Assembly (NCBI GenBank): GCA_019075905.1
Contig: JAGXAM010000001.1
Location: 186,001 to 250,000, forward strand
Reading direction: 5' to 3'
Origin: Hyphomicrobiales bacterium
GTDB taxonomy: Bacteria; Pseudomonadota; Alphaproteobacteria; Rhizobiales; Beijerinckiaceae
DNA length: 64,000 nt
The notes beneath the pieces are model-generated. The model saw nothing but the letters and a program-made list of their open reading frames with translations. It did not search any database and was not told the origin of the DNA. The position numbers were made by a program, and so were the translations under genes. Of this stretch, positions 30,796 to 40,075 are shown piece after piece; the stretch's first letter is position 1, and each line of letters starts with the position of its first letter.

Positions 30796-32286
30796 CTATC
30801 TGGAACGCTTATAGAGATCAATTGCAGGCAAAATGCCGATGGATTGCATTTTTTCTGCTAACCCTTGCCCTTTGGCAAGTGAGGCTTTATTCATTTTGTT
30901 CTCAATTTTATGCATGTGGGATTTCGCGTCAGCATTTCCCTGGGCGGCGGCAATATTAAAAAGTGCATAGGCAACAATATCATCCTGCGGGACGCCCAGG
31001 CCTTCAACATACATGACACCCAAGTTGAATTGCGCGGCTGCATATCCCTGCACGGCGGCTTTCTGGTACCATGCGAAAGCCTGCGCGTAATCCCGAGGCA
31101 GGCATAGGCCGCCAGCGTAGATGAACCCTAGCTCGTTTTGCGCGGCGGCATATCCCTGAGCGGCGGCTTTCCGGTACCAGGTCAATGCCTGCGCGTAATC
31201 CTGAGGGACGCCATGGCCGTAGGCATACATGAAGCCTAAGATGTCTTGCCCATAAGCATATCCCTGCGCGGCGGCTTTCTGGTACCACGCGAAAGCCTGC
31301 GCGTAGTCCTGCGGGACGCCTTGGCCGCGATAGTACATGGTGCCTAGCTTGACTTGCGCGTAGTAATCTCCTTGCATTGCAGCTTTTTGGTACCAGGCGA
31401 AAGCCTGCGCGTAATCCTGCGGGACGCCATGGCCATGGGCGTACATGAAGCCCAGGTTGACTTGCCCACTAGCATATCCCTGCGCGGCGGCTTTCCGGTA
31501 CCAGGCCAAAGCCTGCGCGAAATCCTGCGGGACGCCATGGCCGTAGGCGTACATGAAACCCAGGCTGACTTGCCCATTAGCATATCCCTGCGCGGCGGCT
31601 TTCTGGAACAAGGCCAAGGCCTGCGCGTAGTCCTGTGGGACGCCATGGCCGTAGGCGTACATGAAACCCAGGCTGACTTGCCCATTAGCATTTCCCTGCG
31701 CGGCGGCTTTCTGGAACAAGGCCAAGGCCTGCGCGTAGTCCTGTGGGACGCCATGGCCGTAGGCGTACATGAAACCCAGGCTGACTTGCCCATTAGCATC
31801 TCCCTGCGCGGCGGCTTTCTGGAACAAGGCCAAAGCCTGCGCGTAATCCTGCGGGACGCCATGGCCGTGGGCGTACATGAAGCCGAGGCTGACTTGCGCA
31901 TATGCAAATCCCTGCGCGACGGCTTTCTGGTCCCAGGTGATGGCTTGTGTGTAGTCCTGCGGGACGCCTTCGCCACGTTCATAAGCAATACCAAGAACAT
32001 ACTGGGCACGTTTATCACCCTTGCTCGCCAGCACCCGAAGCTCTGCTATCGTATTCTGGTTTTTGAGACTTTCAGCAATTTTAGCCGGATTTGGGTTCGG
32101 CTGAATGATCTGCTGATAAAGCTTCTCAACAAGCGGGGATGCCGAATCGGCATGAGCTGATGTAGCGACCGAGCCAATCATAAAAGCAAAAGCTGTTGCA
32201 ATAATTGGTAGATTTATTTTCAACGTCAGTTCCCGCAATTTATAGCCTGCACTAACGACCCTCAGCACATAATCACATCGATACAT
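30796..32286 (-). CDS. Secreted Sel1-like repeat protein
   Basis: A protein of up to 496 residues. A signal peptide (INLPIIATAFAFMIGSVA, cleavage likely after SAHA) precedes ten Sel1-type TPR repeats of exactly 36 residues (about 94-453), with consensus LGxMYAxGHGVPQDYAQA then KAAAQG. Sel1 repeats mediate protein contacts in the periplasm. The signal fits a TTG start at 32223, which has GGGAA upstream, better than the ATG at 32286. Several repeats are nearly identical at DNA level, and the surrounding DNA is visibly richer in A and T than the rest of the window, hinting at transfer or recent expansion. No partner gene is evident. Confidence 0.85.
   Translation of the reverse strand: MYRCDYVLRVVSAGYKLRELTLKINLPIIATAFAFMIGSVATSAHADSASPLVEKLYQQIIQPNPNPAKIAESLKNQNTIAELRVLASKGDKRAQYVLGIAYERGEGVPQDYTQAITWDQKAVAQGFAYAQVSLGFMYAHGHGVPQDYAQALALFQKAAAQGDANGQVSLGFMYAYGHGVPQDYAQALALFQKAAAQGNANGQVSLGFMYAYGHGVPQDYAQALALFQKAAAQGYANGQVSLGFMYAYGHGVPQDFAQALAWYRKAAAQGYASGQVNLGFMYAHGHGVPQDYAQAFAWYQKAAMQGDYYAQVKLGTMYYRGQGVPQDYAQAFAWYQKAAAQGYAYGQDILGFMYAYGHGVPQDYAQALTWYRKAAAQGYAAAQNELGFIYAGGLCLPRDYAQAFAWYQKAAVQGYAAAQFNLGVMYVEGLGVPQDDIVAYALFNIAAAQGNADAKSHMHKIENKMNKASLAKGQGLAEKMQSIGILPAIDLYKRSR
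30928..32007 (-). repeat. Tandem array of ten 108-bp units inside the Sel1 gene
   Basis: The units are exactly 108 bp. The segment starting CAGGCTGACTTGCCCATTAG occurs at 31561, 31669 and 31777, with a close relative at 31453. Neighbouring central units differ by only a few bases, while outer units have diverged. This pattern suggests recent duplication by slippage or recombination in the middle of the array. Confidence 0.9.
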
Positions 32287-32723
32287 AAGTCTGCAAGGGA
32301 ATTGACAACAAGGCGGTCATGCTTTTAACAACGAGGTTAAAATTTTTCAGATGATAGAATATGAGGATAATGTTGAGGTTGGAATAGCGGATGGGCGAAA
32401 AGCTGGCCTTTCAATTCACGGGCTGGTCTTCGGCATTATGTCAGGCATCACACCGCAGTCTTCGATTGAGCAGCGGATCACTTCGACGTCATGATCTTTG
32501 TCTGCGCGCAGGAATTGCGCCCTCGTCAGCAAGACCTGATCCCGAGAGCCCCTTAATCCTCGCTGCGTCCGTTCGCAAGCATCGCCTCACAAATCGCCAA
32601 TAACGCCCACAGGGTTGGGGTTTTGACACCAAGGACCAACCCCACGGGCGCGGCGCAAAAGGGACGACGATACCATCATGCCTGACGGTTGAAATCTTCA
32701 AGACCTCAAATCAAAATATACCT
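32287..32723. other. Gene-free stretch between the Sel1 and GST genes
   Basis: About 440 bp with no supported gene. The first 100 bp are AT-rich and probably hold the Sel1 promoter. The remainder has two short overlapping frames, 32391-32603 (plus) and 32489-32701 (minus), of about 70 codons each. Neither shows a recognisable domain or a good ribosome site. It may be the eroded remains of an inserted gene. No RNA structure was identified with confidence. Confidence 0.5.
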
Positions 32724-33422
32724 TCACCCCTTCACATGCGCGGCGGTCTGGCCGAACAGCACTTTCTTGGCATCATCGGTCATTTCGCGCGGGGCGCTGA
32801 TGGAGGCGCCGATTTCATAGGCGCGCACGGTCGCCGGGCGCTGCCGGATGGCCTCAAACCAGCGCCTTACATGCGGGAAGTCGTCGATATTCTGTTCCTG
32901 ACGCTTCCACGGCACGATCCACGGATAGGCGGCCATGTCGGCGATGGAATAGGTTCCGGCGACAAATTCACGGCTGGCGAGTTGCCGGTTCAGCACGCCA
33001 TAAAGCCGGTTGGTCTCGTTGACATAGCGCTTGATGGCATAGTCGAGCTTTTCGGGCGCATAAATGTTGAAATGATGGTTCTGCCCGGCCATCGGCCCGA
33101 GGCCGCCCATCTGCCAGAACAGCCATTCCAGAGCCTGAAAGCGTCCGCGCAAGTCAGCCGGCAGGAATTTACCGGTCTTTTCAGCCAGATAAACCAGGAT
33201 GGCGCCGGATTCGAACACGGAGACCGGCGCGCCGCCGCCCGGTGGGTCATGATCAACGATGGCCGGCATGCGGTTGTTGGGGGCGATCTTGAGAAAATCC
33301 GGCTGGAACTGCTCGCCCTTGCCGATATTGACCGGGAATATCTTGTAGGGAAGGCCGGTTTCTTCGAGAAACATCGTGATTTTATGGCCGTTGGGTGTGG
33401 GCCAGTAATGAAGATCGATCAT
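32724..33422 (-). CDS. Glutathione S-transferase (YfcG-like)
   Basis: A 232-residue GST: an N-terminal thioredoxin-like domain (IDLHYWPTPNGHKITMFLEE) with the glutathione-contact region FESGAILVYLAEKTG, then an all-helical C-terminal domain containing WLFWQMGGLGPMAGQ and the folding motif YSIADMAAYPWIVPW. The TPNGHK segment and the FWQMGGLGPM helix resemble the Nu-class enzymes YfcG and YghU, which reduce disulfides or peroxides with glutathione. AAGGAG precedes the ATG. A second GST gene lies 32 bp upstream on the same strand, so the pair may be one operon. Confidence 0.9.
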   Translation of the reverse strand: MIDLHYWPTPNGHKITMFLEETGLPYKIFPVNIGKGEQFQPDFLKIAPNNRMPAIVDHDPPGGGAPVSVFESGAILVYLAEKTGKFLPADLRGRFQALEWLFWQMGGLGPMAGQNHHFNIYAPEKLDYAIKRYVNETNRLYGVLNRQLASREFVAGTYSIADMAAYPWIVPWKRQEQNIDDFPHVRRWFEAIRQRPATVRAYEIGASISAPREMTDDAKKVLFGQTAAHVKG

Positions 33423-33454
33423 GGCTGCTCCTTGGGGTGAAACGGCTTGAACTT

Positions 33455-34063
33455 TCAGGCCGGAATTTTGGCGCGGGTGGCTTCAAAGGCCGGAACTTCG
33501 GCGGCAAAGCGATCGAGCCAGGCGACCAAGCCTGGATATTGCGCGCGCCAGCGGCCCTCAAAGCGCAGGTCAAGATAGCCAAGGGCGCATGCCAGCGCCA
33601 CCGCGCCAATGTCATGGCGTCCTACGGGAACCTGCTTGGCCATGACGGCGAGAGCGCGCTCGATCTTGCCGGCCTGATGAGCCAGCCATCTGGCGCTGCG
33701 GATCGATTCCTCGCGCATCACGAATTCATAGCGGGTGACGACGGCAGCATCCATCAGGCCGTCGCAAAGCGCCTGGAAGGTCAGCACGCGCAGGCGCTCG
33801 GCAGGAGCGTGCGGGATCAGCACATTGCCGCCCGCCTGCATATCGAGCCATTCAACGATGACGCGGCTGTCATAGAGCGCCGTGCCATCATCGAGGATGA
33901 GACAGGGAATTTTGCCCAGCGGATTTTGCTGGCGCAGGCTGTCATGCTCGTCGTTGGTGTCGGCGACGACAAGGGTGAAGGCATCGGAGAGGCCAGCGAC
34001 GGCGGCGGCCAGAATCACTTTGCGGGCGAAGGGTGATGGCGGTGAGGAACGCAAGACGGGCAT
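33455..34063 (-). CDS. Glutathione S-transferase family protein
   Basis: A 202-residue GST: thioredoxin-like N-terminus (LRSSPPSPFARKVILAAAVA) with the cis-proline region GKIPCLILDDG and the glutathione-contact motif LYDSRVIVEWLD, then a helical C-terminus with DIGAVALACALGYLDLRF. The catalytic first-helix residue appears to be Ser or Thr rather than Tyr. The substrate is unknown. CAGGA lies upstream of the ATG. It is followed by the YfcG-like GST gene, 32 bp downstream. Confidence 0.88.
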   Translation of the reverse strand: MPVLRSSPPSPFARKVILAAAVAGLSDAFTLVVADTNDEHDSLRQQNPLGKIPCLILDDGTALYDSRVIVEWLDMQAGGNVLIPHAPAERLRVLTFQALCDGLMDAAVVTRYEFVMREESIRSARWLAHQAGKIERALAVMAKQVPVGRHDIGAVALACALGYLDLRFEGRWRAQYPGLVAWLDRFAAEVPAFEATRAKIPA

Positions 34064-34239
34064 GGGGATTCCTGACAGAGGCGCAGCAGGGCGCAGGCTC
34101 GCGCGTGTAGCGCAAGGGGCCCCGAGACATAGACCGGGCCCGGCGATTTCTCAATCACGCAAAGCGACAGCCATTGCTTGCAATTATGCAGTGACGGCGC
34201 GCCACCATAAGGAAAGCCTGATCAGGGACGAAAGCCCGA

Positions 34240-37119
34240 TCAGACCATGGCGCCGTGGCAATGTTTGAACTTCTTGCCGGAACCGCAGGGGCAAGGCTCG
34301 TTGCGGCCGACACGGCCCCAGCTTTCAGGGTCATTGGCATTGCGCTGCTGCGGCGCGCGCTCTGGCGTGGCGGCAAAGGCGCCGGAGGCGATGCGGGCAT
34401 TGATGGCGGCGATCGAGGCCTCATCCTCGCCCGTCAGCGGATCAAAATGCGAGGCCTGCATCGGCGGCATGGTCAGGCGCTGCTGGGCCTCCATCTCCTC
34501 CTGCGACATCAGTTCGACATGCATCAGCTGCTGGGTCGAGGTCTCGCCGAGCTTGATGATCAGGTCGTTGAACAGGTTGAAGGCTTCCGACTTGTATTCG
34601 TTGAGCGGGTCGCGCTGGGCCTGGGCACGCCAGCCGATGACCTGACGCAGGTGTTCGAGCGTCACCAGATGCTCGCGCCACAGATTGTCGAGCGCCTGCA
34701 GCACCACCTGCTTTTCGACATAGCGCATGATCTCGGGGGAATTCTTCTCGACCCGCGCCGCATAGGCCGCATCCACAGCCTTGTTGAGGTGCTCGCGCAT
34801 GCCCTCATCGTCAATGCCTTCTTCCTTGGCCCATTGTGCGGCCTGCGCAGCATCGGCATCGCTGAAATTGAACAGGTCACGCAGGTCGCCCTGCAAGCCG
34901 GCAATGTCCCAGGTTTCGGGGTAGGCATCGTGCGGGATGTGCTTGGCGACCAGATCATCGACGAGGCCGGAGCGCATATGGCCGACGATCTCTTCGAGGC
35001 TGTCATTGGCCATCATGTCGCGGCGCTGTTCAAACACCACCTTGCGCTGCACATTCATGACGTCATCATATTTGATGACGTTCTTGCGCATGTCGAAGTT
35101 GCGGGCCTCGACCTTTTGCTGGGACTTCTCGACCGCCTTGTTGACCATGTTGGAGACGAGGGCCTCGTCCTCCTTCATACCGACGCGCTGCATGAGTGTT
35201 GCCATGCCCTCGCCGCCGAAAATGCGCATGAGATCATCTTCCATGGACAGGAAGAATTTCGAGCGGCCGGCATCGCCCTGGCGTCCGGAGCGGCCGCGCA
35301 ACTGGTTGTCGATGCGGCGGCTCTCGTGGCGCTCGGTGCCGATGATGTAAAGACCGCCGGCTTCGCGTGCCTGCACCTTGAAGCGCTCGACCTCGGCCCG
35401 GATTTCAGCCTCACGCGCCGCGCGCGCCTCGCCTTCCAGCCCGGCGCATTCATGGGCGATCCGCATTTCCACATTGCCGCCGAGCTGAATGTCGGTGCCG
35501 CGTCCTGCCATATTGGTGGCGACGGTCACCGCGCCGGGAACCCCGGCCTCGGCCACGATGAAAGCTTCCTGCTCGTGGAAGCGGGCATTGAGCACGGCAA
35601 ACATTTTCGAGGTGCGGCCATTACGGGCGGCCTCGTAAAGCTTGGGCAGGGCGTCGGTGCCGGAAAAATCAATCTGGGTATAGCCCTGTTCAATCAGCAC
35701 CGCAGCGAGTTCCTCGGATTTCTCGATCGAGGTCGTGCCGACCAGAATTGGTTGCAGCCGGGCATTGGCATCGGCGATTTCGCGAACGATGGCGCGCAGC
35801 TTTTCCTTGTAGGTGCGATAGACCTCGTCGGTCTCGTCTACACGCTTGACCGGCGCGTTGGTGGGGATCTCGACGACATCGAGCTCGTAGATTTCGGCGA
35901 ATTCATTGGCTTCGGTCGCGGCCGTTCCGGTCATGCCGGCGAGCTTGTCATAGAGACGAAAGAAATTCTGGAACGTGATCGACGCCAGGGTGACATTTTC
36001 GGGCTGCACGGTAACGCGCTCTTTGGCTTCGAGCGCCTGGTGCAGGCCTTCCGAATAGCGCCGGCCCGGCATCATGCGGCCGGAGAACTCGTCGATGATC
36101 ACCACTTCATCGTTGCGGACAATGTAATCCTTGTCGCGCTGGAACAGGGCATGGGCGCGCAGCGCCTGATTGACGTGATGCACCAGCGAGACATTGTGGG
36201 CCTCATAGAGCGAGCCCTCGGTGAGGAGGCCCTTCTCGCGCAGCAGCGCTTCGATATGCTCGTTGCCGGCCTCGGTCAGGTTGACGGTGCGCTGCTTTTC
36301 ATCAACCTCATAATCGCCATGGGAGGCGACCGTGATCTTGCCGGCGCGCGCGTCGGTGCCGGAGACTTCCGCGCCCTTGGTCAAGAACGGGATCAGCCGG
36401 TCAACGGAGTTATAAAGCTCGGAATGGTCTTCCGACGGGCCGGAAATGATCAGCGGCGTGCGGGCTTCATCGACGAGAATGGAATCGACCTCGTCGACAA
36501 TGGCGAAGGCGTGGCCGCGCTGCACCATTTCGCCGAGTTCGTATTTCATGTTGTCGCGCAGATAATCGAAGCCGTATTCGTTATTTGTGCCATAGGTGAT
36601 GTCGCAGGCATAGGCGGCGCGGCGCTCGTCATCCTCAAGGCCATGGACGATAATGCCGACGGTGAGGCCGAGAAAGCCATAGACCTTGCCCATCCATTCG
36701 GCATCGCGGCGGGCGAGGTAATCATTGACGGTGACGACATGCACGCCCTTGCCGGCGAGCGCGTTGAGATAACATGCGAGGGTTGCGACCAGCGTCTTGC
36801 CTTCACCGGTCCGCATTTCGGCAATGGCGCCCTCATGCAGCACCATGCCGCCAATGAGCTGCACATCGAAATGGCGCTGTCCAAGCGCGCGCTTGGCGGC
36901 CTCGCGCACGGTTGCAAAGGCCGGCACGAGCAGGTCATCGAGGCTCTTGCCATCGGCGAGCTCGGCGCGGAACTGCGCGGTCCGGGCCTTGAGATCTTCG
37001 TCGCTGAGCGCGGCAACTTCCCCCTCAAGGGCATTGATCGCCTTGACTTTGGGGGCATAGCGCTTGAGGCGACGGTCGTTGGCCGAGCCGAAGACCTTTT
37101 TGGCAATGGTGCCGAGCAT
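34240..37119 (-). CDS. secA: Preprotein translocase ATPase SecA
   Basis: The 959-residue motor of the Sec pathway; it drives secretory proteins through SecYEG at the inner membrane. Visible motifs are Walker [14 protein letters not shown], the DEAD-type box [20 protein letters not shown], the helicase segment [29 protein letters not shown], and the C-terminal zinc-binding SecB contact [15 protein letters not shown] chose ATG 37119, with GGAAAGGG upstream; the preceding GTG is in frame but closer. A long opposite-strand frame covering the gene is an artefact of its GC-rich codon use. No other sec gene is next to it. A candidate promoter lies about 120 bp upstream. Confidence 0.98.
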   Translation of the reverse strand: MLGTIAKKVFGSANDRRLKRYAPKVKAINALEGEVAALSDEDLKARTAQFRAELADGKSLDDLLVPAFATVREAAKRALGQRHFDVQLIGGMVLHEGAIAEMRTGEGKTLVATLACYLNALAGKGVHVVTVNDYLARRDAEWMGKVYGFLGLTVGIIVHGLEDDERRAAYACDITYGTNNEYGFDYLRDNMKYELGEMVQRGHAFAIVDEVDSILVDEARTPLIISGPSEDHSELYNSVDRLIPFLTKGAEVSGTDARAGKITVASHGDYEVDEKQRTVNLTEAGNEHIEALLREKGLLTEGSLYEAHNVSLVHHVNQALRAHALFQRDKDYIVRNDEVVIIDEFSGRMMPGRRYSEGLHQALEAKERVTVQPENVTLASITFQNFFRLYDKLAGMTGTAATEANEFAEIYELDVVEIPTNAPVKRVDETDEVYRTYKEKLRAIVREIADANARLQPILVGTTSIEKSEELAAVLIEQGYTQIDFSGTDALPKLYEAARNGRTSKMFAVLNARFHEQEAFIVAEAGVPGAVTVATNMAGRGTDIQLGGNVEMRIAHECAGLEGEARAAREAEIRAEVERFKVQAREAGGLYIIGTERHESRRIDNQLRGRSGRQGDAGRSKFFLSMEDDLMRIFGGEGMATLMQRVGMKEDEALVSNMVNKAVEKSQQKVEARNFDMRKNVIKYDDVMNVQRKVVFEQRRDMMANDSLEEIVGHMRSGLVDDLVAKHIPHDAYPETWDIAGLQGDLRDLFNFSDADAAQAAQWAKEEGIDDEGMREHLNKAVDAAYAARVEKNSPEIMRYVEKQVVLQALDNLWREHLVTLEHLRQVIGWRAQAQRDPLNEYKSEAFNLFNDLIIKLGETSTQQLMHVELMSQEEMEAQQRLTMPPMQASHFDPLTGEDEASIAAINARIASGAFAATPERAPQQRNANDPESWGRVGRNEPCPCGSGKKFKHCHGAMV

Positions 37120-37241
37120 CACGAACCCTTTCCGGGGTCAAAAGCACTCCCGCGCGCCCATGGGCCCGGAAGCTGGAGGTGGATCAAGGCCTCGCAAAGG
37201 CGTGCTGATCCTGCAAGGTTGACTATGAATTCTGCGGCTTG

Positions 37242-37270
37242 GAGATAAGTGCGCAGGCGGTGGTTGTCAA
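37242..37270 (-). promoter_or_regulatory. Candidate secA promoter
   Basis: On the minus strand TTGACA (37265-37270) is followed, after 17 bases, by TATCTC (37242-37247), or after 16 by TTATCT. It would give a leader of roughly 110 bases before the secA ATG. It rests on pattern match alone. Confidence 0.4.
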
Positions 37271-37326
37271 TGTAAGGCCACGTGAGCCGATGCGCGGGAT
37301 TTGCAGCAAAATTGCGTCAGGGCGCT

Positions 37327-38148
37327 TCACTTTGACGTGTCATCGCCCGCAAGGCCCAGCCCGGCGACAAAATCCTTCACCAGGGCCAGGGTGGTTTCGG
37401 GCTGATCAAGGAACGGCGTGTGGCGGCAGTCTTCGAGCAACGCGACTTGCACCCGCGCCGGGCATCTAGGGGCGATGCCTTCGATCTGGGCCGGCGTGCC
37501 ATATTGGTCGCCGGTGCCCTGGATGGCGAGAACCGGCACGTTGATGGTGGCGATACAGGCCTCGATATTCCAGCCGGCAAAGCCCGGATCGAGCCAGGCG
37601 TCATTCCAGCCGCGGAAGGCGGCATCGACATGGCGGTGATATTTCGCCAGCCGGGCGCGCAGGTCGCCGGTTTCATAGGCGCGGCGCGCCTTGGCAATGG
37701 CGGCGAGGCCCACGGGCTCGGTGAAAAAATGCGGTGCCATCAGCACCAGCCCGCGCAGGCGCGGATCATTGCCAGCCCCGGCATGGAGCGCAGCGATGGA
37801 AGCGCCATCGCTATGGCCGATGAGCACGTGGTTCGCGACGCCGATATGCTCAAGCAGGCGCGGCACCATGGTCGCCGCCTCGATGCTCATGTAATTTAGA
37901 GGTCGCGGCAGGGGGCAGGCGTCCGAGCCGCCATAGCCGGCCCGCGACCAGGCGAAGACGCCGCATTGCGTGGCATCGGCGAGCTTTTGCGGAAAATCCC
38001 GCCACAAGGCAACGCAGCCCAGACCCTCATGCAGCAGCACCAGCGTCGGAGCCTGCGCGGGCGGCGGGCCCCAGCAGCAGGCTTCGAGCGTGACGCCCGC
38101 CAAGGCAAGGTTCTGGATGTGCCCGGCGCGCCATATGAAATCAGTCAT
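37327..38148 (-). CDS. Alpha/beta-fold hydrolase
   Basis: A 273-residue hydrolase with the oxyanion strand TLVLLHEGLGCVALWRDFP, nucleophile elbow GHSDGAS (Ser113), an acid loop near GTGDQYGTPAQIEG, and the catalytic His in EDCRHTPFLDQPE. The cap region between strands is short. The substrate cannot be inferred; many relatives are esterases or C-C bond hydrolases. I chose ATG 38148 (MTDFIWRAG). The gene is on the same strand as ptsN, 48 bp behind it, and about 200 bp from secA. Confidence 0.85.
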   Translation of the reverse strand: MTDFIWRAGHIQNLALAGVTLEACCWGPPPAQAPTLVLLHEGLGCVALWRDFPQKLADATQCGVFAWSRAGYGGSDACPLPRPLNYMSIEAATMVPRLLEHIGVANHVLIGHSDGASIAALHAGAGNDPRLRGLVLMAPHFFTEPVGLAAIAKARRAYETGDLRARLAKYHRHVDAAFRGWNDAWLDPGFAGWNIEACIATINVPVLAIQGTGDQYGTPAQIEGIAPRCPARVQVALLEDCRHTPFLDQPETTLALVKDFVAGLGLAGDDTSK

Positions 38149-38196
38149 GGACGATGACTTCAATCCTGGGGTGGCACCATCCGGGCGGGTCCGGGT

Positions 38197-38661
38197 TCAG
38201 GCAGCGTGCGAGGCTGGTTCCTGCACCATCATGGCGTAGAGCGCGGTGGCGTCACGGGCATTGCGCAGGCGCGCCGCCGTAGCCGGATCGCGCAAAAACC
38301 GGGCGACGCGCGACAGCGCCTTCAGGTGGTCGGCACCCGCCGCTTCCGGAGCGATGATCATGAACACCAGATCGACCGGATTGCCATCCATGGATTCGAA
38401 GTCGATCGGCCGCGCCAGCCGGGCAAAATATCCGAAAATATGATCAACCAGCGGCGATTTGCCATGGGGAATAGCAATGCCGCTGCCAACGCCGGTGGAA
38501 CCCAGGCGCTCGCGCTGCAAAAGAATATTGAAAATGTCGCGGGCCGGCAGCGCGCAAAATTGCGCCGCCTTCTCGCTCAAGTCTTGCAATACCTGCTTCT
38601 TGGAGGTCGCGGGTAAGTCGGCCACGACCGCGCTGGGCACAATCAGGTCATCGAGGGACAT
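38197..38661 (-). CDS. ptsN: PTS IIA-like nitrogen regulatory protein PtsN
   Basis: EIIA(Ntr), 154 residues, receiver of phosphate from the PTS(Ntr) chain. It links carbon and nitrogen state to potassium transport and other targets. The phosphorylation site is His66 in IAIPHGKS. The start MSLDDLIVPSAVV and the segment LLQRERLGSTGVGSGIAIP are typical. ATG 38661 gives the usual 154-residue length; the frame is open to 38745. hpf lies 104 bp upstream on the same strand, the arrangement usually found behind rpoN. rpoN itself is not in the window. glnD at 60832 belongs to the same regulatory network. Confidence 0.93.
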   Translation of the reverse strand: MSLDDLIVPSAVVADLPATSKKQVLQDLSEKAAQFCALPARDIFNILLQRERLGSTGVGSGIAIPHGKSPLVDHIFGYFARLARPIDFESMDGNPVDLVFMIIAPEAAGADHLKALSRVARFLRDPATAARLRNARDATALYAMMVQEPASHAA

Positions 38662-38765
38662 GCGATACGTTTCCATTGTGGGTCCGGGAAACCCAGGCGT
38701 TTCACGAGGAAGCAAATTATATGCCACCGCTTTTGACCCTTTCATAACACATCCTGCGACAAAAG

Positions 38766-39386
38766 TCAGGGCTTCTTTGGCTGGGCCGCTCCTGGTCTGT
38801 GGATGGTGCCGGAATCGTGAGCGCCCAGAGGGTCAATCCAGCCGATATGGCCATCGCGGCGGCGGTAGACGAGATTGACGCGGTTGCTGCCGGCATGACG
38901 GAACACCAGCGCATTCGACCCTGACATATCGAGCTCCAGCACGGCATTTGCCACGGTCAGGCGCTGCACCTGCGCATGGGTCTCGGCGACGACAATCGGC
39001 ACGAAAGCCTCGATTTCAATGTCATCCTGCGGGGCTTGCAGCACCTGTTCTGCCATCAGGTCCGGTGCGCCGTCCTCGGTGCCAGCCGGGGCATGATGAT
39101 TTTTCAGGCGACTCTTGTGGCGGCGCAGGCGCCGCTCGATGCGTTCGGCCGCGCTGTCAAAGGCAGCATAGGCATCCTGACCGCGCCCGTCGGCGGCAAT
39201 GGTGGTACCCGAGCGCAAATGCAGGGTGCAATCGGAGCGAAAGCCGCTGCCTTCCGGCTCGACCACGACATGTCCCTGCAGCGCGCCTTCAAAATAGCGC
39301 GCCATGGTAGCCGTGATCTTCTCCTGGACATGAACCCGCATCGCATCGCCAATGTCCATGTTCTTGCCAGAAACCCGCAGGCCCAT
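38766..39386 (-). CDS. hpf: Ribosome hibernation-promoting factor, long form
   Basis: A 206-residue long HPF. The N-terminal S30AE domain (about 1-110: LRVSGKNMDIGDAMRVHVQE, then DAYAAFDSAAERIERRLRRH) binds the 30S decoding region. A linker follows, and then the C-terminal dimerisation domain (about 145-200: VTVANAV-like ALELDMSGSNALVFRHAG, then VNLVYRRRDGHIGWIDP). The long form alone makes 100S ribosome dimers in stationary phase. It sits 104 bp upstream of ptsN. It is divergent from the DUF1036-pyk pair across about 195 bp, where no further gene was found. Confidence 0.93.
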   Translation of the reverse strand: MGLRVSGKNMDIGDAMRVHVQEKITATMARYFEGALQGHVVVEPEGSGFRSDCTLHLRSGTTIAADGRGQDAYAAFDSAAERIERRLRRHKSRLKNHHAPAGTEDGAPDLMAEQVLQAPQDDIEIEAFVPIVVAETHAQVQRLTVANAVLELDMSGSNALVFRHAGSNRVNLVYRRRDGHIGWIDPLGAHDSGTIHRPGAAQPKKP

Positions 39387-39581
39387 AGGTGTCCCTCCTG
39401 TGCAGTTTCTAAGGGGTAGGTTTGCCAGCGCAACAAGTCAATATGACAGCAGCAGCTTGCGACTCGATGCCCGGCCGGTACGGCGAAAGCAAAAACCCTT
39501 CTACGCCCTATGGCCAATAGCGCCAGCGCCTGCCATAAGCAGTGCCGACGCTGCGCTCTTTGCTGCGAGTCGGATGTTGAG

Positions 39582-40058
39582 ATGAAACAAATTCTTGCGA
39601 CGCTTGTCCTGATGATGGGCATAAGCCTGCCTGCCATGGCAAATTTCCGGATTTGCAACCATGCGGCGGCGCGGATTTCCACAGCCATTGCCTATAATAA
39701 CGGCAAGGCCTGGGTAAGTTCGGGCTGGTGGAACATCAAGCCTTCGGCCTGCGAGGAAATCCTGCGCGGGCCGCTCACCTCCGAATTTTATTATATCTAC
39801 GCCATGGACGAGCATGGCGGCGAGTGGAAGGGCAAGACCATGATGTGCACCCTCGCCCGCTCGTTCAAGATCACCGGCGGCGAGAATTGCTATACGCGCG
39901 GCTATGAACGCACCGGCTTCATTGCCATCGATACCGGCAAGGAAGCTAAAAACTGGACTGTCGACCTGACCGACCCGAACGCGCCCTCGCAGCCGGCGAC
40001 GCCTGTCAATCCGGCCCTGCCCAAGCTGGTGGTGCCAGCTCCCACCCCAAAGAAGTAA
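39582..40058 (+). CDS. Secreted DUF1036 protein
   Basis: A 158-residue protein with a signal peptide (MKQILATLVLMMGISLPAMA, cleavage after residue 20) and a DUF1036 domain. Four cysteines (25, 57, 89, 103) could form two periplasmic disulfides. Conserved-looking segments are FRICNHAAARISTAIAYNN, GWWNIKPSACEEIL and YERTGFIAIDTG. The C-terminal 30 residues are proline-rich. The function is unknown. I chose ATG 39582 because the signal peptide starts there; the frame is open to 39510. It ends 17 bp before pyk, so the two are probably co-transcribed despite their different compartments. Confidence 0.85.
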   Translation: MKQILATLVLMMGISLPAMANFRICNHAAARISTAIAYNNGKAWVSSGWWNIKPSACEEILRGPLTSEFYYIYAMDEHGGEWKGKTMMCTLARSFKITGGENCYTRGYERTGFIAIDTGKEAKNWTVDLTDPNAPSQPATPVNPALPKLVVPAPTPKK

Positions 40059-40075
40059 ATCAGGAAGGTTCGCTC

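Noticed and set aside
30928-32007. CRISPR-like regular repeats
   Set aside because: The units are 108 bp without spacers and translate into Sel1 repeats in one open frame.
34255-37248. Plus-strand open frame of 997 codons opposite secA
   Set aside because: It mirrors secA codon by codon, has no recognisable domain, and secA shows every family motif. Long antisense frames are expected in GC-rich genes.
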